Positions 32,720-39,510 of a stretch of 40,407 nt of DNA are shown piece after piece (the first letter of the stretch is position 1; each line of letters starts with the position of its first letter). Under the pieces are notes generated by a model. That model did not search any database. It was not told the origin of the DNA and saw nothing but the letters and a program-made list of their open reading frames with translations. Source of the stretch: an uncultured Rhodospirillales bacterium (lineage in GTDB: Bacteria > Pseudomonadota > Alphaproteobacteria > Acetobacterales > Acetobacteraceae); contig CAIYMY010000005.1 in assembly GCA_903927465.1 (NCBI GenBank), positions 1 to 40,407 of the forward strand. Direction: 5' to 3'. A program made the position numbers and the translations under genes.

Positions 32720-33226
32720 ATGCTATCGCGTCGTTCCCTGTTCGCCATTGGCGGTGCTGGTCTTTTGCTCAATGGATGTGCGCAGGTCGCGCCGGATGGC
32801 GGCGCTCCGCTCATGGACGTCATCGCCGGTGATCCAAATCTCTCCAGTTTCCGCGCCGCGCTGCGCAGTTCCGGCCTTGCTTCGGAATTATTTGATCGTC
32901 CAGGTATCTACACCGTGCTCGCGCCCACCAACCTTGCCTGGACTGGCGCGCCGGAACGTATTCGTGCCGGTGAACGCGAAGGGCTGCTTAGTCTGATCGC
33001 GGGCGGGCGGCTGAGCCTGGCGGATATCCAGGCGCGCGGCGGACGCATCCGGATGTTGAGCGGCATTGACGTGCGCCTGGTGGGCGGAACCGCGGAAAGT
33101 CCACGTATTCAGGCGGCACGCCCAGGCCAGGCGCCTTCCGGTACTTCGGCAAGCATCATCCGCCCCAATCTGATGGCCAGCAATGGCGTGGTGCATGTTG
33201 TGCAAGGCGTGCTGCTGCCGGCGTGA
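32720..33226 (+). CDS. Fasciclin (FAS1) domain lipoprotein
   Basis: The 168-residue protein starts MLSRRSLFAIGGAGLLLNGC, a twin-arginine-like or basic n-region, hydrophobic core and lipobox LNGC, so it is probably a lipoprotein. A single FAS1 domain follows, with H1-type YTVLAPTNLAW at about 68-78 and H2-type NGVVHVVQGVLLP at the C-terminus. FAS1 domains mediate adhesion or protein contacts. ATG 32720 has AGAAGGAGA upstream; an extended frame from 32624 is rejected. The stop overlaps the DUF2459 start (GTGA). Confidence 0.9.
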   Translation: MLSRRSLFAIGGAGLLLNGCAQVAPDGGAPLMDVIAGDPNLSSFRAALRSSGLASELFDRPGIYTVLAPTNLAWTGAPERIRAGEREGLLSLIAGGRLSLADIQARGGRIRMLSGIDVRLVGGTAESPRIQAARPGQAPSGTSASIIRPNLMASNGVVHVVQGVLLPA

Positions 33227-33834
33227 TCCAGCGCCGCGCCGCCCTTGGCGCTTTGCTTTTTGCCCCGGCGCTGGCCTTTGCAGGCAGCGCCGCGCAGAGA
33301 ATTTGGGTTGTCAGCAATGGCTGGCATAGCGGCATCGTGCTCGCGCGCGCCGATGTGCCAGAAGCCATCATTCCGGAAATCGCGGATTTCCCCCATGCAC
33401 GCTATTTCGAATTCGGTTGGGGTGATGCGGAATTCTACCCAGCGCGGGAAGCCGGCCTTTGGCTCACGCTGCGCGCTGCCTTTCCGGGTCCAGCGGTCAT
33501 GCATGTTTCTGGCCTGCCGGATCACCCGGCACGCATTTGGCCGAATGTCACCATCCTGTCCTTCGCCGTGGACGCCGAGGCTTTGCACCGGTTGCTGACG
33601 TTTCTGCGTGATAGTTTTGATCGCGCCGGGGCGGGGCGCGCGGTAGTGACAGCGCGCGGCATCTATCCCTTCAGCCTATTCTACCCGGCCACAGGGCGGT
33701 TTCACTTGTTAAATACCTGCAATAGCTGGACAGCGCAGGCGCTGACCGCGATGGGGCTTGGCACGTCACTCGGCGGGGTAAACACTGCGGAAGATTTGGT
33801 GGCGCGTATTCGGCCATTTTCGGTAGCAGAATAA
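33223..33834 (+). CDS. DUF2459 (TIGR02117) family secreted protein
   Basis: The 203-residue protein has a short signal-like N-terminus (RRAALGALLFAPALAFAGSA) and the conserved DUF2459 features NGWHSGIVL, EFGWGDAEFY and LNTCNSWTAQAL. The invariant His, Asp/Glu and Cys hint at a papain-like or NlpC-like hydrolase fold, but function is not established. GTG 33223 overlaps the FAS1 stop. It closes an envelope-directed operon and ends one base from the convergent Fe-S protein gene. Confidence 0.88.
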   Translation: MIQRRAALGALLFAPALAFAGSAAQRIWVVSNGWHSGIVLARADVPEAIIPEIADFPHARYFEFGWGDAEFYPAREAGLWLTLRAAFPGPAVMHVSGLPDHPARIWPNVTILSFAVDAEALHRLLTFLRDSFDRAGAGRAVVTARGIYPFSLFYPATGRFHLLNTCNSWTAQALTAMGLGTSLGGVNTAEDLVARIRPFSVAE

Positions 33835-33835
33835 G

Positions 33836-34609
33836 TCAGCCTTCCTTCGCCTCACCAATCGGCGGCGCTTCGCTGGTCATGCCGGCAAGCACTTCCGCCA
33901 CATGGCGTACCTTTACTGAAGAACCTTCGCGCTTCAGCCGCCCGGCCATGTTCAACAGGCAGCCCATATCGCCCGCGAGCAAGGTGCCCGCGCCGGTCGC
34001 CTGAATGTCGCGGCATTTGTCGGTGACCATACGCACGGAGATATCCGGGTACTTCACACAAAACGTCCCACCAAAGCCGCAGCATATTTCCGGTTCCGCC
34101 AATTCGATCAGGCTGAGCCCTTCAACCGTCTTCAGCAATTTGCGCGGCTGCGCCTTCACGCCCATCTCGCGCATGCCGGAACAGGAATCATGATAGGTCA
34201 CGCTGCCATCAAGCCGCGCGGCGATTTTCCCCATCCCCATCACATCGGTCAGGAAGGACACCAGTTCATGCGTGCGCGCGGCCAGCGCTTCCGATTTGCC
34301 CCGATAATGCGGGTCATCATCAAACAACGCCGGGTAGTGATGCGCGATCATGCCGGCGCAGGAACCAGAAGGTGCGACCACGTAATCATAGCCCTGGAAG
34401 GAATCCACTACCGCGCGCGCTATAGCCTTGGCATTGGCGCGGTCCCCCGAATTATAGGCCGGCTGGCCGCAGCAGGTTTGGCTCGGCGGCACTTCCACCA
34501 GACAGCCGGCTTCTTCCAGCAGCTTGATGGCGGCAAAGCCGACTGTGGGCCGATAGAGATCCACCAGGCAGGTAACAAAAAGCGCAACGCGCGGGGGGGC
34601 TTGGGTCAT
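33836..34609 (-). CDS. CCG-domain (Fe-S)-binding protein, LutA/GlcF-like
   Basis: The 257-residue protein consists of two CCG (cysteine-rich) domains: SQTCCGQPAYNSGD at about 43-56 and PEICCGFGGTFCVKYP further on, with partner cysteines in CLVDLYRP, GSCAGM, DSCSGMREMG and DMGCLLNM. This is the LutA/YkgE architecture, which in lactate or glycolate oxidation works with LutB and LutC. No such partners are adjacent; the next gene upstream is a SirB1-like gene. The partner enzyme may be encoded elsewhere. ATG 34609 lies 49 bases beyond the SirB1-like stop. Confidence 0.88.
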   Translation of the reverse strand: MTQAPPRVALFVTCLVDLYRPTVGFAAIKLLEEAGCLVEVPPSQTCCGQPAYNSGDRANAKAIARAVVDSFQGYDYVVAPSGSCAGMIAHHYPALFDDDPHYRGKSEALAARTHELVSFLTDVMGMGKIAARLDGSVTYHDSCSGMREMGVKAQPRKLLKTVEGLSLIELAEPEICCGFGGTFCVKYPDISVRMVTDKCRDIQATGAGTLLAGDMGCLLNMAGRLKREGSSVKVRHVAEVLAGMTSEAPPIGEAKEG

Positions 34610-34658
34610 GGGTTCAATTTACCCTGGCCGATGCGTGCTGGCGATATGGGACAAAGTG

Positions 34659-35510
34659 TCAATTGAGGCGCTGGCGCAATTCGCCGGCAAGGCCACGGAC
34701 GCGGGCCGCAGCTTCGCCTTCCGGCACTAATTCCAGGAAGCGATCAAGGCAGCCGAGTGCCGCGCCAATCCGTTCAAGCCTTTGGTTCATCAGCCCCGCT
34801 TCGCGCCAAAGCGCGGCATGGTCCGGCGCCAGGCGCAGCATGTCTTCCGTGGTGGCCAAAGCTGCCTTGATCTCGCCCGAACGCAAGCGCCGCAGCTTGA
34901 TGTTGTTTTGCAGCCGCAGCAGTACTTCGCGCCGAGTCATGGGGCGCAGCACGCCGGGGCGGAGTTCCGCCTTTTCGCCTTCCACGCGCTTGATCAGGGC
35001 GCGCAAATCCTGCGCTTCCAGGGCCTTGCCCCCAGCGAAGACATCCACAATCAGCCTGCCCTTGGGCCCTTCAAGCGCCAGCAGGAAATGGCCGGGGAAA
35101 TCCACGCCAAAAGCGCCCCAGCCCGCTGCATCCGCGGCGTGCAGCCACAGGATGCCAAGCGCCACGGGCAAGCCCCGCCGGCGTTCCACCACGCTGATCA
35201 GATTGGCATTCGCCATATCCTCATAGGTTTCAGAATCGCCCTGATAGCCGAAATGCCCATGCAGGGTTTCCGCCAGGATCAGCCGCCGCGCTTCCAGATC
35301 ACCGCCATCCGCGGCGCCATCCATGCTGGCGGCATCCACCACCTTGCGGGCGATATCGGAAAAATGCGCGGCGACCTTGCGCCAATCAGCTTCAGGCGCG
35401 TCAACCCGCGCCAATTGCAAGGCAACGGTCGCGATGTCGAGTTCCAAATCCGGCAGGTTGCCGGCGGCTTCGATCGCGCTGCGTGGTTCGGGGGCATGGG
35501 TGATTGTCAT
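34659..35510 (-). CDS. SirB1-like transglutaminase/TPR protein
   Basis: The 283-residue protein has a SirB1 N-terminal transglutaminase-like region (about 90-190; LAETLHGHFGYQGD, VERRRGLPVALGILWLHAA, FPGHFLLAL) and a C-terminal TPR-type helical region (about 205-275; MLRLAPDHAALWREAGLMNQ). The usual transglutaminase cysteine is not evident, as in many SirB1 proteins, so it may be a scaffold rather than an enzyme. ATG 35510 is favoured over a TTG at 35546, although neither has a good ribosome-binding site. It lies between hemW and the CCG protein on the same strand. Confidence 0.85.
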   Translation of the reverse strand: MTITHAPEPRSAIEAAGNLPDLELDIATVALQLARVDAPEADWRKVAAHFSDIARKVVDAASMDGAADGGDLEARRLILAETLHGHFGYQGDSETYEDMANANLISVVERRRGLPVALGILWLHAADAAGWGAFGVDFPGHFLLALEGPKGRLIVDVFAGGKALEAQDLRALIKRVEGEKAELRPGVLRPMTRREVLLRLQNNIKLRRLRSGEIKAALATTEDMLRLAPDHAALWREAGLMNQRLERIGAALGCLDRFLELVPEGEAAARVRGLAGELRQRLN

Positions 35511-35562
35511 CAACCATATTTTTACGTCTTCTTCAGGAAGGATCAAGCTTTATCGGTGGAAA

Positions 35563-36714
35563 TCAGCGCAGCAGCAGCGGCAGCATGGAATCCAGGCGCA
35601 AAAGCCCTTCCTCAGTTGCGCAAAGCCGGCCATTTTCGCGCCAAAGTAGGTAACCCTCATCCAGGCAGGCGGCCAGCATGGCCGGGTCCACCACCTCGGC
35701 AAAGGTAAGCCCAGCGCGGGCTTGGATTCGCTTGGGGTCGATGCCCTCTGTCAGCCGGAGCCCCATCAGCATGGCTTCCCGGCCAACGTCCGTCGGGCTC
35801 AGGTTTTCGCTTTCCACCGCCGCATGGCCCTGCGCTTCCACCAGCCGCAACCATTCCTCTGGCGCGCGGTGGCGCCGCGTGGCCTGAATGCGCCCCTCAC
35901 GCAAAACGCGCTGATGCGCCCCGGCGCCGATGCCGAGGTAATCGCCATAGCGCCAATAGGCCAAATTATGCCGGCTTTCCGCGCCTGGCTTGGCGTAATT
36001 GCTGATTTCATAGGCCTTAAGGCCAAAACGCGCGGCTTCCTCGGCCGTTGCCAGATAAAGCCGCGCCGCGTCATCTTCTGCCGGCAGCGCAAAGGCACCG
36101 CGGCGATAGAGCGTTTCAAACTGCGTGCCGGGTTCGATCGTCAGTTGATAAAGCGAGAGATGATCCGCCACGAGAGCAAGTGCCTGGCGCAGTTCCGCCC
36201 GCCAGGCGGCTTCCTGCTGGCCGGGCCGCGCATAGATCAAGTCAAAGGAAAGCCTTGGGAAAATTGCGCGCGCGGCTTCCAAAGCGGCAATCGCCTGCGG
36301 CACATCATGGCGGCGGCTGAGAAAACCCAAAGCCTCCGCATTCAGGGATTGCACGCCAAGGCTTGCGCGATTGACCCCCGCATCCCGAAACCCCGCAAGC
36401 TTCGCGGCCTCCACACTGGTTGGGTTGGCTTCCAGTGTGATTTCAATATCGGGCAGAGGGTCGAAGAAACGCGAGGCATCTTCAATCAAGGCCGCGACGG
36501 TTTCGGGTGACATCAGGCTTGGCGTGCCGCCGCCAAAGAAAATGCTGGCAAGCGGGCGGCGGCCGATCAGCGCCGCTTCATGCGCCAATTCTTGCTGTAA
36601 GCCCGCGCGAAACCGCGCCTCATCCACCCTGTCTCGGACATGGGAATTGAAGTCGCAATAGGGGCATTTGGCCGCGCAAAACGGCCAATGGATGTAAAGC
36701 GCAATCGGTTCCAC
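35563..36714 (-). CDS. hemW: Radical SAM heme chaperone HemW
   Basis: HemW is a radical SAM protein that binds and transfers heme; it was long annotated as an oxygen-independent coproporphyrinogen oxidase. The 383-residue protein starts MEPIALYIHWPFC and has the 4Fe-4S cluster motif C13-x3-C17-x2-C20 followed by DFNSH, then FFGGGTPSLM and GVQSLN. The HemN-type N-terminal substrate segment is missing, which supports HemW over HemN. The start is GTG 36714. The RidA-family gene lies 56 bases upstream on the same strand. Confidence 0.93.
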   Translation of the reverse strand: MEPIALYIHWPFCAAKCPYCDFNSHVRDRVDEARFRAGLQQELAHEAALIGRRPLASIFFGGGTPSLMSPETVAALIEDASRFFDPLPDIEITLEANPTSVEAAKLAGFRDAGVNRASLGVQSLNAEALGFLSRRHDVPQAIAALEAARAIFPRLSFDLIYARPGQQEAAWRAELRQALALVADHLSLYQLTIEPGTQFETLYRRGAFALPAEDDAARLYLATAEEAARFGLKAYEISNYAKPGAESRHNLAYWRYGDYLGIGAGAHQRVLREGRIQATRRHRAPEEWLRLVEAQGHAAVESENLSPTDVGREAMLMGLRLTEGIDPKRIQARAGLTFAEVVDPAMLAACLDEGYLLWRENGRLCATEEGLLRLDSMLPLLLR

Positions 36715-36770
36715 GTGAGGTCTTACGCTATTCCAGCTTCACGCCGTAAGCCTCCACCACCGGGTGACAC

Positions 36771-37244
36771 TCAATCGACTGCGAACACCGCGTCAATTTC
36801 CACTGTCGCATCAAGCGGCAGTTGCGCCACGCCGATTGAGGTCCGTGCATGCCGGCCATTCTCACCCCAGAGCGCGATGAACAGTTCCGAACAGGCGTTG
36901 ATCACCTTGGGATAGTCGCCCATGCCGGGGGCCGCGGTCACAAAGCCGCGCACCATCACCACCTGGCGGACGCGGCCAAGGTCGCCGTCAAGCGCCGAGC
37001 GCAGGGTGGATAGAAGTTGCAAGCCGATCGCCAACCCGCCTGCGCGCGCGGTCGCAAGATCAACATCCTTGCCATAGACCCCTGTGGGGTAGGGCACACC
37101 GTTGCGTTCGCAGATCTGGCCGGCGAGGAAGATAAGGTTGCCTTCACGCCGCCACAGGATGAATTCCGCCACAGGTGTGGCCGCAGGCGGCAGGGCATGG
37201 CCGAGGGCGGCTAGGCGGGACAGTAATTCGGCGTCAGTTGGCAT
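36771..37244 (-). CDS. RidA family protein
   Basis: The 157-residue protein is a YjgF/YER057c/UK114 member, with EFILWRREGNLIFLAGQI in the middle and the C-terminal ARTSIGVAQLPLDATVEIDAVFAVD. The Arg of ARTSIGVA corresponds to the conserved Arg of RidA that binds the imine/enamine acid carboxylate, so deaminase activity is plausible. It is longer than canonical RidA, with about 20 extra N-terminal residues (DAELLSRLAALGHALPP), as in the Rid subgroup with an RidA-like arginine. ATG 37244 is chosen; a GTG directly before it is possible. Its promoter must lie in the repeat-rich gap upstream. Confidence 0.92.
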   Translation of the reverse strand: MPTDAELLSRLAALGHALPPAATPVAEFILWRREGNLIFLAGQICERNGVPYPTGVYGKDVDLATARAGGLAIGLQLLSTLRSALDGDLGRVRQVVMVRGFVTAAPGMGDYPKVINACSELFIALWGENGRHARTSIGVAQLPLDATVEIDAVFAVD

Positions 37245-37532
37245 CACGGAGCAATCCCCTATAGGTCACAAGATGGCGGCGCAAAGCGCGTGTTTGTCAT
37301 CGTCGGCGCATGGCCTGGAAGCCGGCATCCGACGCAGTAGAAGACTCTGCGTTACGCAACATTCGCGAAGCAATATTCCCGCCAATTTTACATGCGTGAA
37401 ACTAAGCGACAAGGAGGGGCTACTGTTATCAAAGCCCTATCCTAAACCATTCTGCGGCGCATTGCGCCACTTGGCCTGAAGCGTTTCCCGTTCACCTTCG
37501 TTCACGGGACACTACCAAAACTTTTTTTGATG
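37245..37532. other. Gene-free stretch upstream of the RidA-family gene
   Basis: No convincing gene lies here. It is less G+C-rich than its surroundings. Visible elements are a short perfect inverted repeat GGCGCA/TGCGCC near 37455, a six-pair hairpin TCCCGT/ACGGGA near 37486-37509, and a run of seven T at about 37522-37528 bordering the palindromic array. The promoter of the RidA-family gene is expected here but I cannot place it. Confidence 0.5.
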
Positions 37533-37743
37533 GTATTTTCCGAGCCGCAAAGTGATTCCACTTGGCTTGAAAATGCTCGGTTTGGCCGTATTTTCCGAGT
37601 CGCCAAGTGATTCCACCTGGCTTGAAAATGCTTAGTTTGATCGTATTTTCCGAGCCGCCAAGTGATTCCACTTGGCTTGAAAATACTTAGTTTGGCCGTA
37701 TTTTCCGAGTCGCCAAGTGATTCCACTTGGCTTGAAAATACTC
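37533..37743. repeat. Tandem array of four 55-bp palindromic elements
   Basis: Units start at 37533, 37588, 37643 and 37698 (exact 55-base period; the fourth is complete over its 43-base palindrome). Each is a nested inverted repeat. In unit 3, GTATTTTC 37643-37650 pairs with GAAAATAC 37679-37686, and GCCAAGTG 37657-37664 pairs with CACTTGGC 37669-37676 around ATTC. Units differ at only a few positions. There are no unique spacers, so it is not a CRISPR. The array begins at the stop codon of the minus-strand gene at 37742-37972, so its RNA would form strong hairpins in that gene's 3' end. Confidence 0.92.
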
Positions 37744-37972
37744 AGCGCTTCTTGCCTCCGGCACGCTCCATGGACGTGATGGACAGTGCCGCCTTGCCGG
37801 ATGCTTTGGCGATTTCATTATCCTGATCTTCAATTTCCTTACGCGCGGGCAGGTCACCATCAAGACCACCGAGCAATTCCGCCGGAACCTTGCGGTTGGA
37901 ACGGCGGCTGCCATCATCATAAAGAACATCAAAAAGCACGAAGCGCGCTTGGGTTCCTGGCTTATTGGCCAT
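37742..37972 (-). CDS. Small conserved hypothetical protein
   Basis: The 76-residue protein, MANKPGTQARFVLFDVLYDD and onward, is soluble and charged, with FVLFDVLYDDGSRRSNRKVP followed by a Glu/Asp-rich helix and a basic end (GGKKR). It resembles small proteins of unknown function seen in related alphaproteobacteria; I cannot assign a role. ATG 37972 is preceded by AAGGAG. The TGA stop at 37742-37744 abuts the palindromic array, so an element may have supplied or replaced its original 3' end. It is followed, in transcription, by four hairpins. Confidence 0.75.
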   Translation of the reverse strand: MANKPGTQARFVLFDVLYDDGSRRSNRKVPAELLGGLDGDLPARKEIEDQDNEIAKASGKAALSITSMERAGGKKR

Positions 37973-38029
37973 GTCAATCTCCTTCAGTCTTCAACGCCGT
38001 TTGACCGCGCGACTACGGTGCAAAACGCC

Positions 38030-38236
38030 TTAAGATTTTTCTTTGGCCGCGTTTTCCGAGCCGCTAGGCGATTCCGCTTCGCTTGAAAACGCTCCGGCTT
38101 CGTCATCCTGGGGGTCTTCGCCTGTTTTGCGCCGTGCTACCGCGTCCTTCAGGGCTTCCAGCTTCGCTTCCTTGCGCGCCTGCTTGGCCCTGTTCACATC
38201 CGCACGATTCTGGCCATAATTCGGTTTGCGCGCCAT
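38030..38236 (-). CDS. Small basic conserved protein with a repeat-derived C-terminus
   Basis: The 68-residue product begins MARKPNYGQNRADVNRAKQA and is a lysine/arginine-rich helix of unknown function for about 45 residues. The last 20 or so residues (GAFSSEAESPSGSENAAKE and then KS) are encoded by a diverged copy of the palindromic element at 38049-38093, read in frame. The gene has thus probably been extended by insertion of the element. ATG 38236 follows GGGGAAG. A strong terminator for the upstream cold-shock gene lies just before it, so it needs its own promoter or read-through. Confidence 0.7.
   Translation of the reverse strand: MARKPNYGQNRADVNRAKQARKEAKLEALKDAVARRKTGEDPQDDEAGAFSSEAESPSGSENAAKEKS
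38049..38093. repeat. Diverged palindromic element inside a coding sequence
   Basis: This copy aligns with the 37533-37743 units over the whole palindrome, with about 11 differences in 53 aligned bases. The outer arms changed together: GTATTTTC/GAAAATAC in the array is GCGTTTTC (38049-38056)/GAAAACGC (38085-38092) here, so pairing is preserved. The inner arms (38063-38070 and 38075-38082) still match at six of eight positions. It encodes the C-terminus of the gene at 38030-38236. Confidence 0.85.
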
Positions 38237-38251
38237 GCCGCTTCCCCACAC

Positions 38252-38287
38252 ATGAAAAAGAAACGGGGTGGCACTGAGCCACCCCGT
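38252..38287 (-). terminator. Intrinsic terminator of the cold-shock gene
   Basis: On the minus strand ACGGGGTGGC (38287-38278) pairs perfectly with GCCACCCCGT (38272-38263) around a five-base loop, followed by TTCTTTTTC. It lies about 50 bases after the cold-shock gene stop and directly before the small basic protein gene, and should end most cold-shock transcripts. Confidence 0.92.
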
Positions 38288-38338
38288 CCCCGATAGATTG
38301 CCGATCATTACGGCGCCCGAAAGCGCCGCAACCACGGA

Positions 38339-38545
38339 TCAGATCTTGCGCAGATTGCCGGCAGAGATCTTGCCCTGCTGGCCCTTCTGCAATTCAAAAT
38401 CAATCTTGTCGCCTTCATTCAGGCCTTGAAGGCCTGAACGCTGGACATCGCTGACATGGACGAATACGTCCTTGCTGCCGTCATCGGGTTGGATGAAGCC
38501 ATAACCCTTAGTGGCGTTAAACCATTTTACAGTGCCGGTTGACAT
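38339..38545 (-). CDS. Cold-shock domain protein (CspA family)
   Basis: The 68-residue protein is a single cold-shock domain with RNP1 [10 protein letters not shown] (about 13-22) and RNP2 VFVHVSDV (27-34), including the aromatic residues that stack on nucleic acid. It binds single-stranded RNA/DNA and acts as an RNA chaperone. ATG 38545 is the expected start. About 230 bases of upstream gene-free sequence suggest a long 5' leader, typical of cold-regulated csp mRNAs, and a strong terminator follows. Whether this copy is cold-inducible cannot be told from sequence. Confidence 0.95.
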   Translation of the reverse strand: MSTGTVKWFNATKGYGFIQPDDGSKDVFVHVSDVQRSGLQGLNEGDKIDFELQKGQQGKISAGNLRKI

Positions 38546-38775
38546 GCTGTTCGCTCCGGTTGAAGAAAAGCCGTCGCGCGGATTCGCGCTACGGGCCGAC
38601 CATCGCTACAGCCCAACCATGGGTAGGCACGGGAAGCTGGTTTGAGGGAACTTGTCGGACCTTCAAGGGCCGGACCTGAACGCCCAAACCGGACGAGGTG
38701 ACGGACCTCATATGGGCCCTTCCCAGGTCAATCGCAAGTTTTTACTTAAAATAAGCAAAAATAACTCGCGCCGCG
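38546..38775 (-). promoter_or_regulatory. Upstream region of the cold-shock gene
   Basis: There is no gene in these 230 bases. An A+T-rich block at 38738-38766 (TTTTTACTTAAAATAAGC on the plus strand) lies furthest from the gene and is a likely UP-element or promoter-proximal region. On the minus strand CTTGCG and, 17 bases later, CCATAT are candidate -35 and -10 boxes, giving a transcript leader of roughly 150 bases. The boxes are only partial matches. Confidence 0.4.
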
Positions 38776-39507
38776 CTATTCCAGCCCGTTGCGCGCCGCG
38801 GTGATCACCACGCCATTGGACTGTCCGGCACGAAAAGTTTCGATCCGGCTCGCATAGCCTTGGGCCACGATCATGCCGGTTGGCACATCAATCGCGATGC
38901 GCCCCACCATCGCAATCCGCGCTTCCTGCCCGGTATTGCCAAGCCCGCCCGCCAATTCCACCGCGCATATCGCGACCAGCACTTGCCGCGCGCCAATCCG
39001 GGAAAGACCGTCTGGGCGGCAGGTCACGCCGCGCGGGCTATCGGGCGCTGGCAATTCGAAAGTAACGCCGGGCTGGATGCGCCGCGCTGTCAGGCTCCAG
39101 CTTTCAAAATGCCGCCGCCAGGGGCCAAGCGCGCCATCGCGGGCCGCATCGGGCGGTTCATGGGTGAAGCTTGCAATGCCACCATCATCGCGGCGCAGCA
39201 CGGCAAGCCTTTCGCCGCGCAAAACCTCCGGCGCCAGGCTGATCCGGGTTGCGCGCGCTGTAGCATCGCGTTCCACCGCGGCCACATTCAGGCAATCGCG
39301 GCGCGGCGTGCGGTCAAGCCTTTCCCATTGTTCACGGCAGAGCTTGCGCCACGGGCCCCAGGCAGCCCCGCCGACCGAAACCGCCGCCGTCATCGGCGTG
39401 ATCGGCGCGCTGAGCGGCAAGGGCGGCGCGGCGGTACGCCAATCAGGCGCTTGCGCAAAAGCGCTTGCGCCGCAAAGGCTTAGCGCAAGCAGCAGAAGGC
39501 GCAGCAC
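38776..39507 (-). CDS. Hypothetical secreted protein
   Basis: The 243-residue product has a signal sequence (MLRLLLLALSLCGASAFAQA, cleavage near residue 19). The mature protein has about four Cys (for example LCREQW, RDCLN, VTCRPDG, AICAVE), consistent with disulfides, and a repeated beta-rich pattern. I recognise no family. The start is probably GTG 39507, three bases after the stop of the LDH2-type dehydrogenase gene, so it is likely co-transcribed with it. No catalytic motif is visible. Confidence 0.7.
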   Translation of the reverse strand: MLRLLLLALSLCGASAFAQAPDWRTAAPPLPLSAPITPMTAAVSVGGAAWGPWRKLCREQWERLDRTPRRDCLNVAAVERDATARATRISLAPEVLRGERLAVLRRDDGGIASFTHEPPDAARDGALGPWRRHFESWSLTARRIQPGVTFELPAPDSPRGVTCRPDGLSRIGARQVLVAICAVELAGGLGNTGQEARIAMVGRIAIDVPTGMIVAQGYASRIETFRAGQSNGVVITAARNGLE

Positions 39508-39510
39508 CGC

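Noticed and set aside
37502-37726. 74-residue minus-strand frame through the palindromic array
   Set aside because: It is only translation of the repeats; the 55-base period shifts the frame every unit and there is no ribosome-binding site.
37533-37743. CRISPR array
   Set aside because: The repeats are contiguous with a 55-base period and no unique spacers, each unit is a nested palindrome, and there are no cas genes.
37687-37977. 96-residue minus-strand frame overlapping the 76-residue gene
   Set aside because: It is in a different frame from the better-supported gene at 37742-37972, which has a good start and family-like sequence.
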